Shown one piece after another: positions 8,573 to 17,995 of a DNA stretch of 64,000 nt. Positions within the stretch are counted from its first letter, which is position 1, and every line of letters begins with the position of its first letter. Source of the DNA: Halopenitus sp041821145 (GTDB lineage: Archaea > Halobacteriota > Halobacteria > Halobacteriales > Haloferacaceae); assembly GCF_041821145.1 (NCBI RefSeq), contig NZ_JBGUBC010000007.1:87041-151040 (forward strand). Direction: 5' to 3'. The notes under the pieces are model-generated. The model saw nothing but the letters and a program-made list of their open reading frames with translations. It was not told where the DNA came from and did no database searches. The position numbers and the translations under genes were made by a program.

Positions 8573-9976
8573 ATGAGTTCGAAGTGGAGTAACGCCGATG
8601 GCGGAGTAATCATCGTTTTCCTTGGAATATCCTTTGTAGTATTCGCCATCCTGCAGGATTTTCTCGAGCAGGAGGGTATTATCGGGATACTACAGTCGGC
8701 GTATGTCGGTGGTGCGGCTGTACTGATCTCACTTGGAGGCGCGTGGGCGCTCTACCACGGGTGGTCACCCTCAACCCAGCGACGCATCCTCGGCTGGACG
8801 CTCCTCGGTGGTGGTTTCTTGTTCGTACTCGGTCTGCTTGGCACGGCTAACGTAGGGATTACCGGTCTCGAACGCATCTTCGTGCTGGATCATCTCACGA
8901 CGTCGGGCTGTCTCGGCGGTATGACGACCGGCCTCTACGACGCCCGGGTACAGCAATCCCAACGGCAGATACGAGCCGAACGGGATCGGTTCGAAACCGT
9001 CGTTGAGGAACTCCCGCTCCCGACGGTTGTCACGGAACTGGACGGAACAGTGCGTCTCTGGAACGGAGCCGCCGAAGACCTCTTCGCCTACGATGCCGCC
9101 GAAATTCGGGGGATGCAACTGCCGATCATTCCCGCGGAGTACGAGGCCGAGCACGACGAGCACCTCCAGCGCCTCGCTCGGGACGAGACGCTCGATAGAG
9201 TCCGAACCCACCGGCGAGGACAGGATGGTACGCTCTACGACGTCGAGCTCTGGGCGACACCCGTTACTGACCCGTCGCTCGACGTGCCGGTCGCGGTGTT
9301 TGTGGTTCGCGACCGGACACGGGTGGAACTGCTCGAGGAGCAGAAGACCGTCCTCGAACGTGTTCTCCGGCACAACCTCCGGAACGAACTGACGGTCATC
9401 CGCGGTTACGCCGACACCATCGCCGACAATAACGACGAGGCGTCCGCAGCAACTGCGATCCGTGACGCTGCAGAACGTCTCATCACACTCTCCGAACACG
9501 TCGGTCGCCTCCAGCGGCTAAGTAGAGCCGTCACGACGCTGGACGTGAGCGACTGCGTCCGCGACGTCGTCACGGAGGTTCAAGAGGAGCACCCAGAGGT
9601 GGAGATAACCGTTGAGACACCCGAAGACACCTCGGTACAGGCTGTCCCGCTGTTACAGGAGGCGATTCGCGAAGCGCTCGAGAACGCCATCGAACATACA
9701 GATGTCGACGCGCCGGACGTGTCCGTGTCGGTCGATGTCAGCCCCGAAGATGTCGTCCGAGTGGCAGTCGCGGATTCCGGGCCGGGTATTCCTGACATGG
9801 AGTGGAGGCCTATCGAGTCGTGGACCGAACAGCCGCTCGCCCACGCTACCGGACTGGGATTGTGGGTGATGCAGTGGGCGGCGGCCCGCTCGGGCGGTCG
9901 CCTCGAGAAGACCGACCGCGACCCCACCGGTACCATCGTGACGTTTGTCATCCCGAAAACCCGGGACAAACGATGA
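8573..9976 (+). CDS. Membrane PAS-domain histidine kinase
   Basis: 467 residues. Four TM helices (about 10-125) are similar in layout to the 5771-6874 kinase. A PAS domain (about 140-255) contains RLWNGAAEDLFAYDAAEIRGM and ends VAVFVVRDRTRVELLEEQK. The dimerisation/H box is RVLRHNLRNELTVIRGYAD with the phosphoacceptor His. The HATPase domain has ALENAIEHTD, ADSGPGIPDME and ATGLGLWVMQWAAARSGG. It is a typical haloarchaeal bat/HTR-like orphan kinase. It senses an unknown signal through membrane and PAS parts; no receiver gene is adjacent. Confidence 0.92.
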   Translation: MSSKWSNADGGVIIVFLGISFVVFAILQDFLEQEGIIGILQSAYVGGAAVLISLGGAWALYHGWSPSTQRRILGWTLLGGGFLFVLGLLGTANVGITGLERIFVLDHLTTSGCLGGMTTGLYDARVQQSQRQIRAERDRFETVVEELPLPTVVTELDGTVRLWNGAAEDLFAYDAAEIRGMQLPIIPAEYEAEHDEHLQRLARDETLDRVRTHRRGQDGTLYDVELWATPVTDPSLDVPVAVFVVRDRTRVELLEEQKTVLERVLRHNLRNELTVIRGYADTIADNNDEASAATAIRDAAERLITLSEHVGRLQRLSRAVTTLDVSDCVRDVVTEVQEEHPEVEITVETPEDTSVQAVPLLQEAIREALENAIEHTDVDAPDVSVSVDVSPEDVVRVAVADSGPGIPDMEWRPIESWTEQPLAHATGLGLWVMQWAAARSGGRLEKTDRDPTGTIVTFVIPKTRDKR

Positions 9977-10205
9977 CGCGGGCAGGTCAGGCAGCCACGT
10001 AGAGACGAAGAGCACGAGCGTCCGGAGACAATGTAGGAGTAGCGACTGCGATGACTGTGCCCCCGAGCCGTACTCGCTCCCATCTATAGAGATTGGTGAG
10101 CAGCGGGTAGGTCACGATGCCCAGGATTAGGTTCAGCGTCTAGACAGCGACCACTATACACCTTTCTGTGGCAGAGTTGGCCAGCAACGGGCGCCCCTCG
10201 TTCCA

Positions 10206-11453
10206 TCACGATCCGAGCAGGGTCGAATACAGTAGCCAGACGTTCAAGGCGACGATAAGCCCGATGACGACGGTTAGAAGATACGTTGTCCGTGTTCGAT
10301 TCCGGAAACCTCCCATCACGTCTTCCTCGTGGGTAAACCATAGGAGCGGGATCAGGACGAACGGGAGTTCGAAGCTGAGCGCGACCTGTGAGGCGACGAG
10401 GACGCGCGTGGGGTCGAACCCCGCGATGACGATGACGAGACTTGGGATGAGTGTGACAGAGCGTCGAATCCAGACGTTCACGTTGAGGTCCAGGAAGCCA
10501 TCCATGACGGTCTGTCCGGCCAACGTTGCGACGAGCGATGAGGCCAGGCCAGCGGCGATGAGCGCGACACCGAACGCCAGACTGGCATGGTTCCCGAAGA
10601 CACCGGAGAGGGTGACGTAGGCATCCGTGAGGGTGCTGATACCGGTTCCCTGGAGGGCTGCTGCGGCAACGATAAGCATCGCGCCGTTGATGAACATCGC
10701 GCCGAACAGGGCAAGAACTGTATCGGCGCTCTCCAGATAGAAGTGCCGTCGATGGACGGACTCTGAGTCCCCATTCGCCTCGATCAGCCGCGTGCGCCGG
10801 TCCTGAACGATCGCGGGATGAAGATAGACGCTATGGGGCATCACCGTGGCGCCGAGAATCCCGATTGCGATATAGAGGGCTGACGTGTTCGGAATCTTCG
10901 GTGTGAGGCCAGCGCCGATCTGCGAGGCTGTTGGCTGGGCGAGCACCATCTCGAAGATAAATGCGAGCGAGATAATTCCGACCATAGCCATGATCGTGAA
11001 CTCGACCCACCGGAAGCCGCGTTTGTAGGCTGTCCGGACGCCTAGGAGGGCGAATGAACTCATCCCGGCGAGCACGGCACCGGCAGCGAGCGGTAGTTCA
11101 AAGACGAGACTGAAACCGATCGCCGCACCAATGATTTCGGCCATGTCGGTCGCAATCATGGCAAGCTCAGCCGCGGCCCAAAGGATCCATACGACTGGCG
11201 TGGGAAAGCGTTCGCGACACAATCGGGCAACCCCTTTCCCGGTGGCGATACCCAGTTTGGCCGCGATGATCTGAATTCCCATCGCTATGAGACTGGCCAG
11301 GACAATGACCCAGAGAAGGGCCGTCCCAAACTCAGCCCCACCCGACACATTGGTCGCCCAGTTACCAGGATCCATATAGGCGACACTGATGATGAATCCG
11401 GGGCCGACGTAATAGAGCATCTCTCGAAGTGAGGGAAGTGTCCGAGACGTCAT
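10206..11453 (-). CDS. Nramp-family divalent metal transporter (MntH-like)
   Basis: 415 residues from the ATG at 11453; a GTG at 11477 would add eight. It has eleven TM helices. The TM1 metal-binding motif DPGNWATN and the TM6 motif MPHSVYLHPA are intact, as is the family phrase ATDMAEIIGAAIGF. Nramp proteins import Mn2+ or Fe2+ with protons; the Asp/Asn of TM1 and the Met-containing TM6 loop bind metal. It stands alone. Upstream, GATTAGCCTTATCAAATC at about 11502-11519 is an imperfect dyad that could be a metalloregulator operator. Confidence 0.93.
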   Translation of the reverse strand: MTSRTLPSLREMLYYVGPGFIISVAYMDPGNWATNVSGGAEFGTALLWVIVLASLIAMGIQIIAAKLGIATGKGVARLCRERFPTPVVWILWAAAELAMIATDMAEIIGAAIGFSLVFELPLAAGAVLAGMSSFALLGVRTAYKRGFRWVEFTIMAMVGIISLAFIFEMVLAQPTASQIGAGLTPKIPNTSALYIAIGILGATVMPHSVYLHPAIVQDRRTRLIEANGDSESVHRRHFYLESADTVLALFGAMFINGAMLIVAAAALQGTGISTLTDAYVTLSGVFGNHASLAFGVALIAAGLASSLVATLAGQTVMDGFLDLNVNVWIRRSVTLIPSLVIVIAGFDPTRVLVASQVALSFELPFVLIPLLWFTHEEDVMGGFRNRTRTTYLLTVVIGLIVALNVWLLYSTLLGS

Positions 11454-11774
11454 ACTGGATCCTGTTGGTCTGGCCACGGGATGGGTTGGGAGCTCATACG
11501 AAGATTAGCCTTATCAAATCTTTTTCTTTTTCTCCCCTAATATCTTTCGGAAGGTCACTCACGACGATGCATACCTTGATTGATATTTCCCTTGTTGTTC
11601 GTCCTCAGAATCTAGTTTGACCCTCTTACTAATGGCTACAGGAGTCCACGTCAGTAACTTCTCCTCGCCGTTTCCGGTGAGGCGTCCCACACCAGGGGAA
11701 ATACCAGTTAGTCGCCGCTGATAGAGCGTTTCGACTCTTTGTAGGCCGTGAGCGAGAAGGTGAGGAGGAGGAGG
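11454..11774. promoter_or_regulatory. Nramp promoter region and spacer to next gene
   Basis: Contains the imperfect dyad near 11502-11519 and a T/C-rich run (CTTTTTCTTTTTCTCCCC, about 11517-11537). No gene was identified in the rest of the 321 bp. Confidence 0.35.
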
Positions 11775-12401
11775 TCATCCCCGATGTGTCCGTAGGTCCC
11801 AGTAGAATCCGGCCAGAAACAGAGACGTAAATAGAACTGCGATGAAATAGGTTGATAACATGAAGTAGTTCCCCTCGGTAAGGAGCATCCCGATTTCGTC
11901 AACAAAAATGCCGAGCCCGAGACCGTACAATACAGCCGCAATCCGCCGCGAGTACGTCTCGCGAAACACGGCCAACCAGCCGACGAAGACAAGCAGAGCA
12001 AACCCGATGTAGAAGTGGTGGACGTGGTAGCCCCACACCCAGAGTTCGCGGACCGGAATCGCGCCTGCGGACCCGTCTACAGTCGTGCCGACAATACCCG
12101 AAAGCGTCACGAGGGTGCGAGCACCGAGGAATGCGACCGCGAACGAGCCGGCCACGAGAAACTGGAGCGTCGTCTGTCGACGGGGCCGTTCGGATTGTTG
12201 TTCATGCGATCGTCGATAGCCGTGCGTGACACCGGCGAGAATCGCAGCAACGCTCACCGAGAGCACACCATAGAGAAGCAAGAGGGTCTGTGAGGTGATT
12301 TCGAGGAGCCCCGCAATCTCGGCAGGTTCGTCGGGGAAGACAAGGCTGATCAGCCGGATGAGAAGCGTCGGTGCGAGGAACGTCGAAAGGAGTACTGTCA
12401 C
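11775..12401 (-). CDS. Haloarchaeal integral membrane protein, unknown function
   Basis: 208 residues with about six TM helices. Features include a Leu/Ile-rich first helix, a basic-Gln loop (RRSHEQQSERPRRQ), VWGYHVHHFYIGFALLVF with clustered histidines, and GLGIFVDEIGMLLTEGNYF with an acidic in-membrane patch. The His cluster and Asp/Glu pair could bind metal or haem, but no named family was recognised. It lies between Nramp and halocyanin genes; a role in metal or redox physiology is inference only. Confidence 0.7.
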   Translation of the reverse strand: MTVLLSTFLAPTLLIRLISLVFPDEPAEIAGLLEITSQTLLLLYGVLSVSVAAILAGVTHGYRRSHEQQSERPRRQTTLQFLVAGSFAVAFLGARTLVTLSGIVGTTVDGSAGAIPVRELWVWGYHVHHFYIGFALLVFVGWLAVFRETYSRRIAAVLYGLGLGIFVDEIGMLLTEGNYFMLSTYFIAVLFTSLFLAGFYWDLRTHRG

Positions 12402-12578
12402 GCCTACGGCTCCGCTCGCGACGATCCGATGACCCGCAGATCAAGTGAAAAATGGGCCCCTGTCGGACGGAATGCCATCACTCTGACTTTGCGACTTCCG
12501 TACGTCAAATGAAGGCGGCGTCCTATGTATTGGGAATCCGCATTAACCCCTTATGCTGGGGGCTTTGATAAGAGAGAT

Positions 12579-13157
12579 ATGGAGCGCCGACAGCTGCTCA
12601 AAACAGCCGAACTTCTCGCAATAGGTGGCGTAACCAGTCTCGCAGGCTGTAGTAGTTCAGGGAATGGAGATGGTGGTGGCGGTGAACCGACGACGACCGA
12701 GACGCAGGAGACGACTGCTGGCTCGGGAGGCTCCAAGGCGGGGGCGAATACGGTTATGATGGTCACTGAAGGCAGCGAGTATTATTTCGATCCGATCGGC
12801 CTGTTCATTGAATCCGGAGACACGGTCACGTTCGAAATTCAGAGCGGAAGCCACTCGGCGACCGCCTACAAGGAAGGGAACGGCCCGGCGTCGGTCACCC
12901 GGATCGCGGACGGAGCGGAGGCGTTCAATAGTGAGATTCTGAGCGAACAGGGGGCGACGTACGAGCACACGTTCGAAACCACGGGGACATACGATTTCTT
13001 CTGTATTCCACACAAGACCCTGGGGATGGTCGGCCGGATTATCGTCGGAGAGCCAGGTGGTCCAGCTGAGGGAAGTATGCCACCGGACGGAGACGTTCCT
13101 GAAAGCCAGACCATCGTTAATCAGGATAGCGTCTCGTACAGCGAGTTCTCTGGGTAG
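12579..13157 (+). CDS. Halocyanin-like blue copper lipoprotein
   Basis: 192 residues from the ATG at 12579. The leader MERRQLLKTAELLAIGG ends in a LAGC lipobox, consistent with a Tat or Sec lipoprotein anchored outside the membrane. A Gly/Thr-rich linker follows. The cupredoxin domain shows type 1 copper ligands: His in SGSHSATAY, then Cys, His and Met in FFCIPHKTLGM. It would shuttle electrons between membrane complexes and a terminal oxidase or reductase. A decayed multicopper oxidase and a heme A synthase gene lie within 2 kb, suggesting a former copper/respiration cluster. Confidence 0.92.
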   Translation: MERRQLLKTAELLAIGGVTSLAGCSSSGNGDGGGGEPTTTETQETTAGSGGSKAGANTVMMVTEGSEYYFDPIGLFIESGDTVTFEIQSGSHSATAYKEGNGPASVTRIADGAEAFNSEILSEQGATYEHTFETTGTYDFFCIPHKTLGMVGRIIVGEPGGPAEGSMPPDGDVPESQTIVNQDSVSYSEFSG

Positions 13158-13260
13158 GTTAGGTGTAGCTGGCGTGGTCTACGTAACACGCCTTGCCCAC
13201 GAAGCCAATGGCCGAAATTGACTGTACTGCGGACACAATATATGAGCCGACCTACTGGCT

Positions 13261-14036
13261 ATGATCCCCGGACAACCCTCCTGGCCGACCAATCTGGAAT
13301 CTGCCCTTGAGCGTGTTCGGAGAGAGCGACGCGAGGTCGAACGAGAGTGTCAGGCTTTTCGCTGGTTTCGCCAGCGCATCCAGAACCTCGAAACAGATAC
13401 GCCACAAATCAAACAGCCATCCGTCGGAATGCAACAAGAGCTCTCGTACGCGCAGCGGTCAGTCCGTAATGAGATCGAGCCGCATTATTGCGAGACCGTG
13501 ATGGCAGTCGGTCACTACGACAAGGTCTACGATGATTCATTCGAGGCGAGCATCAGCGCCGAATTCGGGGCCGATGTTCTGCTCCTGATCTCTGAAGCAT
13601 CGTCTTTTTCGCCAGTTATCAAACAGCGACTCCTTGATGCCGCTCAGCGGTGTATCGATAGCCGCCGGATCTTCCTAGAAACGCTCGAGGATGATACGCT
13701 ACACTTACGAATGCGCAGTCCACAGTCGGGCGAATTCGGGAGACGGTTGTCGAGACCAGCGACGAAGAATTACAGGGCCTCTCAGGCACTCAACTAACCA
13801 GCCGATATGAAACGCTGCAATCGTTGACCGACAAGTCAGAGGAGTGGCTCCAACGGCGACAAGCGCAGATCCATACCCGTCGATCCGAGCAGTCGTCAGA
13901 TGAACATGGTTGCACTGATCTCTGTTCGTATCTGTACGAACCCTTGGATGTCGACCATCCAGTATTAGCTACATTTATCGAAGTGGTGGAGATTATTTAT
14001 CGGTACGAGGAACGACTCCTTCGAATTTTAGGTTAA
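13261..14036 (+). pseudogene. DUF7260-like haloarchaeal gene, frameshifted
   Basis: Two adjacent frames together give a DUF7260-type protein. 13261-13797 encodes the N-terminal coiled-coil and the characteristic region ETVMAVGHYDKVYDDSFEA, LLDAAQRC and RIFLETLEDD. The C-terminal part continues in another frame from about 13695 to 14036, including EEWLQRRQAQIHTRR and DLCSYLYEPLDVDHPVLATF. The crossover lies near 13695-13712, so a single indel explains it. Either the gene is broken or the base call is wrong. The function of the family is unknown. Confidence 0.75.
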
Positions 14037-14038
14037 TG

Positions 14039-14470
14039 AGATATGCCGGGGTCCGCATCGGCTGTGAAATCGATTGTGTGTCGTTTAGCGGGGCGAGATT
14101 CGTGACGTCCATGTCGTGTCGAGCAGCTTCCGAATCGTCTCGCCGTCTTTTTCGACGCGCTGGAAGCGGTGGTTGTGAATGTGCATCGGTGGGACATGTA
14201 CCCGCCATTAACGAGGTGGATACGAACGGAATCGCCCCTCTCGATGATGATCGGTGAGCTTTTCTCAGGATGAAGCGTTCGGGGCGCGCTCTTCCCGTTG
14301 ACGGATTCGCGGTCGGCCGGTTCGTTGCCTTCGGAACCGCCACGTTTGCTACGGCGCCATCTACATCAGTATTTTGTGACCCATTGTTTTCGCCACCGAG
14401 ACATCCACTGAGTGCAATTACCCCACTCATTGCGAGGAACCGGCGTCGCGTTAACAGTCCATATTTTCAC
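14039..14470 (-). pseudogene. Multicopper oxidase remnant
   Basis: Reading the minus strand from about 14470: a Tat/lipobox leader (RRRFLAMSGVIALSGC), a short mature segment, then an abrupt join to the C-terminal copper region of a multicopper oxidase. Pieces are spread over three frames: DSVRIHLVNGGYMSH, then MHIHNHRFQRVEKDGE (the HxHxH copper motif), then KRHTIDFTADADPGI. These match the end of haloarchaeal multicopper oxidases, which normally run to several hundred residues, so most of the middle is deleted and several frameshifts follow. It is non-functional. Confidence 0.75.
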
Positions 14471-14538
14471 CAGATGACGTGAACAGGGTCGAAATGTGTT
14501 CGCTATCGGTCATGCTTCTTCAACCATACTTTGGGTTT

Positions 14539-15114
14539 CTAAACTCGTCTATTACGAAGGTAGGCCGTGAGGACGGTTGTGAGCAGGCTGAGGAGAATGA
14601 GAGTGGCGACTCCGAGGTGCGTCGTAACGATTATTGGTTTGAGGTTCCCTGTGACAGTCAGTCCGCCAAGTACGACCTGAAATGGAAGCAAGACGAGTGC
14701 TGTTGTTGCGGACCATTTGACTAGCGGATCGTCTGAATAGACGATCCACGCCCCAACTGCTGTCCCCGCGATGAAGAGGCCAGCAGTCATCGCAAGTCCG
14801 CGATGAGCCCATTCGGCGAATATCTGGAGGGCAGAGTACGGCGAATTGGCGATGATGTCGGGTTGGAGGAAGGGGACCCAGGTGCCGTAGCAGGTTGGCC
14901 AATCGGGGCAGGAGAGACCGGCACCGATCGCACTCGTGTAAGCACCCAGAAGCATCACAATGTACGTCAGACCCAACGTCAGGCCAGCAATGTGCCCGTA
15001 CCTGACGGGGCTCTCTGAGATCATCTTTCGCAGGTAGTTCGAGTTTGGTGAATGTTGAGCCATATATCGGTTGGTGGGAAGATCCCAGATTACGATGTGG
15101 CCTGTTGAAGCCAT
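14539..15114 (-). CDS. ctaA: Short CtaA/COX15-type heme A synthase
   Basis: 191 residues. Family motifs: GAYTSAIGAGLSCPDWPTCYG (cysteine pair of the first half), EWAHRGLAM and TTHLGVATL (haem-ligand histidines). Known CtaA proteins convert haem O to haem A for cytochrome oxidase. Bacterial members have eight TM helices; this one has about five, similar to the compact four-helix archaeal forms, and is shorter than the usual 250-280. Start choice is open: ATG 15114, or internal Met codons giving MAQHSPN or MISESPV, the last placing the first TM near the N-terminus. Confidence 0.8.
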   Translation of the reverse strand: MASTGHIVIWDLPTNRYMAQHSPNSNYLRKMISESPVRYGHIAGLTLGLTYIVMLLGAYTSAIGAGLSCPDWPTCYGTWVPFLQPDIIANSPYSALQIFAEWAHRGLAMTAGLFIAGTAVGAWIVYSDDPLVKWSATTALVLLPFQVVLGGLTVTGNLKPIIVTTHLGVATLILLSLLTTVLTAYLRNRRV

Positions 15115-15241
15115 GGTGACAAAGGTATAGGTCGGATTCCCATCGAGTGGGACTCCGCCATCTATTCAATGCGTAGTAATCCCACGGTATTGTTAAGAAG
15201 ACCCACGATTTGCTGGGAGACCACCTATACGTGCGAAGTTT

Positions 15242-16204
15242 ATGATACATCAAGAACAAACCCACGAACGGTCGTCAGATAACCGCGAGCGGGACTCGGA
15301 GTCTGTTGAGGGTGATACATGTCCCGAGTGTCAGGGCCAAATCACTCAGGATGGTGACCGGGGTGAAGCGGCCTGTGAGAGCTGTGGATTGGTTTTCGAG
15401 GAGAGTCGGGTCGATTACGGTCCCGAATGGCGCGCGTTCACGTCGGACGAACGCGATGAAAAGAGTCGCGTTGGTGCCCCGACGACGCAGCTGATGCACG
15501 ACAAGGGGCTGAGTACGACTATTGGTTGGCAGAACAAGGACGCCTACGGACAGGCAGTTTCCGGTCGCAAACGCGCTCAGCTGCAGCGCCTTCGGACGTG
15601 GGATGAGCGATTCCGCACGAAAGATGCCCACGAGCGGAATCTCAAGCAAGCGCTGGGTGAGATCAGCCGCATGGCGTCCGCCCTCGGGCTTCCGGAATCG
15701 CTCCGGGAAACCGCCGGTATCCTATACAGGCGTGCCGTAGAGGAAGACCTGCTCCCGGGCCGATCGATCGAGGGAATGTCGACGGCTTCGTTGTATGCGG
15801 CTGCCCGACAGCACGGAATGCCACGGCCCCTAACTGAATTCGCCGACGTGAGTCGTGTCGAAAAAATCCGAATACAGCGAGCATACCGGTATCTTTCCCG
15901 TGAACTCGGGTTGGAAATCGAGCCAGAAAATCCCACTCGATATCTTCCACAATTCGCGTCATCGCTTGATGTGAGCGACGAAGCAGAACGGCGCTCTCGG
16001 GAACTCCTTGAGGTGGCAACAGATAATGCCGTCCACAGTGGGAAGAGCCCGGCAGGACTGGCGGCCGCTGCGCTGTATGCAGCGACCCATCTCACGAACG
16101 AGCAGCTCACACAGGAGACGGTGAGTGAAGTCGCCCACGTCAGTCAAGTAACGATCCGAAATCGATATCAAGAGCTTCTCGAGGTGTACGCTGAGCATGA
16201 CTGA
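15242..16204 (+). CDS. tfb: Transcription initiation factor IIB (TFB)
   Basis: 320 residues. An N-terminal zinc ribbon (CPECQ ... CESCG, about residues 28-52) is followed by the B-reader region (YGPEWRAFTSDERDEKSRVG), then two cyclin-fold repeats, the second beginning near residue 215. It recruits RNA polymerase to TBP-bound TATA/BRE DNA. Haloarchaea carry several TFB paralogues, often on plasmids, with divergent promoter preference; this is probably an accessory one. Divergent from ctaA; TATA-like CCTATACG lies about 20 bp before the ATG. Confidence 0.95.
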   Translation: MIHQEQTHERSSDNRERDSESVEGDTCPECQGQITQDGDRGEAACESCGLVFEESRVDYGPEWRAFTSDERDEKSRVGAPTTQLMHDKGLSTTIGWQNKDAYGQAVSGRKRAQLQRLRTWDERFRTKDAHERNLKQALGEISRMASALGLPESLRETAGILYRRAVEEDLLPGRSIEGMSTASLYAAARQHGMPRPLTEFADVSRVEKIRIQRAYRYLSRELGLEIEPENPTRYLPQFASSLDVSDEAERRSRELLEVATDNAVHSGKSPAGLAAAALYAATHLTNEQLTQETVSEVAHVSQVTIRNRYQELLEVYAEHD

Positions 16205-16264
16205 CCAGGCGGTCTGTTCGGACGGCGTACAGCTACTGATTCACCTAGGGGCCTGAGTTCTAAA

Positions 16265-16492
16265 ATGAGTGAATTTTCACGCCAAACCGAGATCGGCGTA
16301 TTGGACACGCTTGCTGATCAATTGCCTTATCACGTGATGGAAATCGCTAATACCGTCGATGGACACCCGATTACCGTCGACCAGACATGTGCCCACCTCC
16401 ATAATGACGAGTGTATCCGTCCACTCGGCCGAGGTCTCTACGAAATCACTGCAGGGGGAGAACAACGATTCGAAACCCAGCGCCGCCCATAA
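16265..16492 (+). CDS. Small winged-helix-like protein
   Basis: 75 residues. The arrangement (helix TEIGVLDTLADQLPYHVMEIAN, helix ITVDQTCAHLHND, then a beta wing IRPLGRGLYEITAGGEQRFE) resembles small haloarchaeal winged-helix DNA-binding proteins. It follows the TFB gene in the same direction by 60 bp and may be cotranscribed. No named domain could be assigned with certainty. Confidence 0.65.
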   Translation: MSEFSRQTEIGVLDTLADQLPYHVMEIANTVDGHPITVDQTCAHLHNDECIRPLGRGLYEITAGGEQRFETQRRP

Positions 16493-16655
16493 CACCCCGC
16501 TACCAGTGTCACTATGTCGATCTTCGTTTCGCGACTCATTCGAGAGCTCGTCCGTGATGAGCTGGGGATTGCAATTTGGTTTGGCTTCGTACCGTTTGGA
16601 GAGTTCCCGAACGACAATCGGATACCATATCCCGACAAACACAAATAATCGAATA

Positions 16656-17033
16656 ATGGGAGACAATTCAGTGTCGTCCGAAGACACACCGTCGTTACAG
16701 GATGTCCTCGATGCGCTGGATGATCCCGAGTGCCGGACCATTCTCCGAGAGACCGTTGAACCCATGACTGCGAACGAACTCATCGATGCCTGTGGCATCC
16801 CCAAGTCGACGTTGTATCGCAAATTAGAACTGCTCAGTTCCGCTTCTCTCGTGCGAGAGCGGGATACGCTCAACCCGGGTGGCGGACGAGTCACCTACTA
16901 CGAACGGTCGTTCGATGACGTGACGATCTCCATGGACGACACAGGCGAGTTTTCGGTGGGTGTCGAACGGCCACCGAAGTCCACCGACGAACGGCTTGCA
17001 GACATCTGGTCGATAATGGGGGACGAGGTATGA
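16656..17033 (+). CDS. Winged-helix transcriptional regulator (ArsR-like, haloarchaeal)
   Basis: 125 residues from the ATG at 16656. The HTH lies at about residues 15-75: LQDVLDALDDPECRTILRE, MTANELIDACGIPKSTLYRKLE with a clear recognition helix, then a wing RERDTLNPGGGRVTYYERSF. The C-terminal part is beta-rich. Its end overlaps the next gene (ATGA), forming the common haloarchaeal pair of HTH regulator plus small three-TM protein. It probably regulates its own operon; the ligand is unknown. Confidence 0.82.
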   Translation: MGDNSVSSEDTPSLQDVLDALDDPECRTILRETVEPMTANELIDACGIPKSTLYRKLELLSSASLVRERDTLNPGGGRVTYYERSFDDVTISMDDTGEFSVGVERPPKSTDERLADIWSIMGDEV

Positions 17034-17308
17034 ACGGAGTAATAACCGCAATTGCGGTGGTTAAGTTCGTAATCCTGCTTCTCGGGGGTGGGATTACCTA
17101 CATTGCGTTCAAAGCCTATCGGCGAACAGGTGAGGATTCGCTCCGTATTCTGAGTATCGGATTCGGTGTCATCACGCTCGGCGCTCTACTGACAGGCGTA
17201 GCCAACCAGTTCTTTTCCGTCTCGCTAGCACACGGTGTACTCATTAACAGCGTGTTCGTCGCTTTCGGACTCGCGGTCATCATGTATTCACTGCATGTTC
17301 AGAGATGA
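17030..17308 (+). CDS. DUF7521-like small membrane protein
   Basis: 92 residues with three hydrophobic helices. GGGITYIAFKAYRRTGEDSLRILSIGFG between helices 1 and 2 is typical of the DUF7521-like proteins that follow a winged-helix gene in haloarchaea. The start overlaps the upstream stop by four bases, so the two are translationally coupled and probably act together, for example as a membrane-tethered sensor with its regulator. The function is unproven. Confidence 0.8.
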   Translation: MNGVITAIAVVKFVILLLGGGITYIAFKAYRRTGEDSLRILSIGFGVITLGALLTGVANQFFSVSLAHGVLINSVFVAFGLAVIMYSLHVQR

Positions 17309-17319
17309 CTCGGGTTTCG

Positions 17320-17732
17320 TCATTGCGTATTTGCCACCCGAATCCACTGATGTGCAGTTGATTGCTCCGCCATCTCGAAATGGCGCATTCGGTCAGGTGT
17401 GACTGGCCAGATGGAATGAATCATGTCCACCAATCGAAGTGGAGTTTCGCCCAGACCGAATCACCGACTGCGGCGTACCGATTGATAGTGAACTTCGACC
17501 TGTAGCGTAGGTCAGGGATGATACCGTACACGGGGAACAGAAACGTCGAAAACGTCCAGTCTGGGACCACCTCCAGAACACAGACAGCGCCATATTCGTC
17601 TGTCTTCTGGAGGAACAGTGAGTACAGTTCGTCGTAGCCCTGGCGGGACCCCCGTCCGACTCAGATTGCGATGAGATCTCCCTCAGTGTCATCGAGAATC
17701 TTGAACATCTGGGTGCTTGTATCGGGTGCCAT
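17320..17732 (-). pseudogene. SpoIIAA-like (STAS-type) protein, disrupted
   Basis: From the ATG at 17732 the minus strand reads a SpoIIAA-like protein: MFKILDDTEGDLIAI, GYDELYSLFLQKTDEYGAVC, DLRYRSKFTINRYAAVGDSVW. An in-frame TGA (17661-17663) interrupts it after about 23 codons. A second TGA at 17421-17423 ends the frame, and the expected tail (HFEMAEQSTAHQWIRVA) continues in another frame. It lies directly behind the cation-efflux remnant. Likely non-functional. Confidence 0.7.
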
Positions 17733-17734
17733 GC

Positions 17735-17995
17735 TTAGTGGTTATGACTCGTGTGGTCGGCGGTCCCCGCATCGATCTGCATATCACTCACGAGTTCGAC
17801 GGTCGCATAATCGATTCCACGGTCCGAAAGAAGCTGATGGACTCGAGAGCGAATCGTCTGTTGTTGGTCTAGTGATGTTGGCTCATATTGAAGTCGCACC
17901 GTCGCTACCGTCAGCTGACTACAAACTTGCCAGACGTGCAGATCGTCGACTCCCTCGACGCCACCGAATTCTCCACTCCACGGTCGTGAAACCAC
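17735..17995 (-). pseudogene. Cation diffusion facilitator, C-terminal fragment
   Basis: 86 residues. GGVEGVDDLHVWQVCSQLTVATVRL matches the cytoplasmic C-terminal domain of CDF (CzcD-type) metal efflux pumps, and the end is His-rich (HTSHNH). The six TM helices are absent upstream: the sequence beyond 17995 does not continue the family. It is therefore a gene fragment. Its stop is three bases from the start of the disrupted SpoIIAA-like gene, suggesting they were once an operon. Confidence 0.7.

Noticed and set aside
17393..17692. A 99-codon minus-strand frame
   Set aside because: It is an out-of-frame reading across the disrupted SpoIIAA-like gene; the true frame is offset and carries the family motifs.
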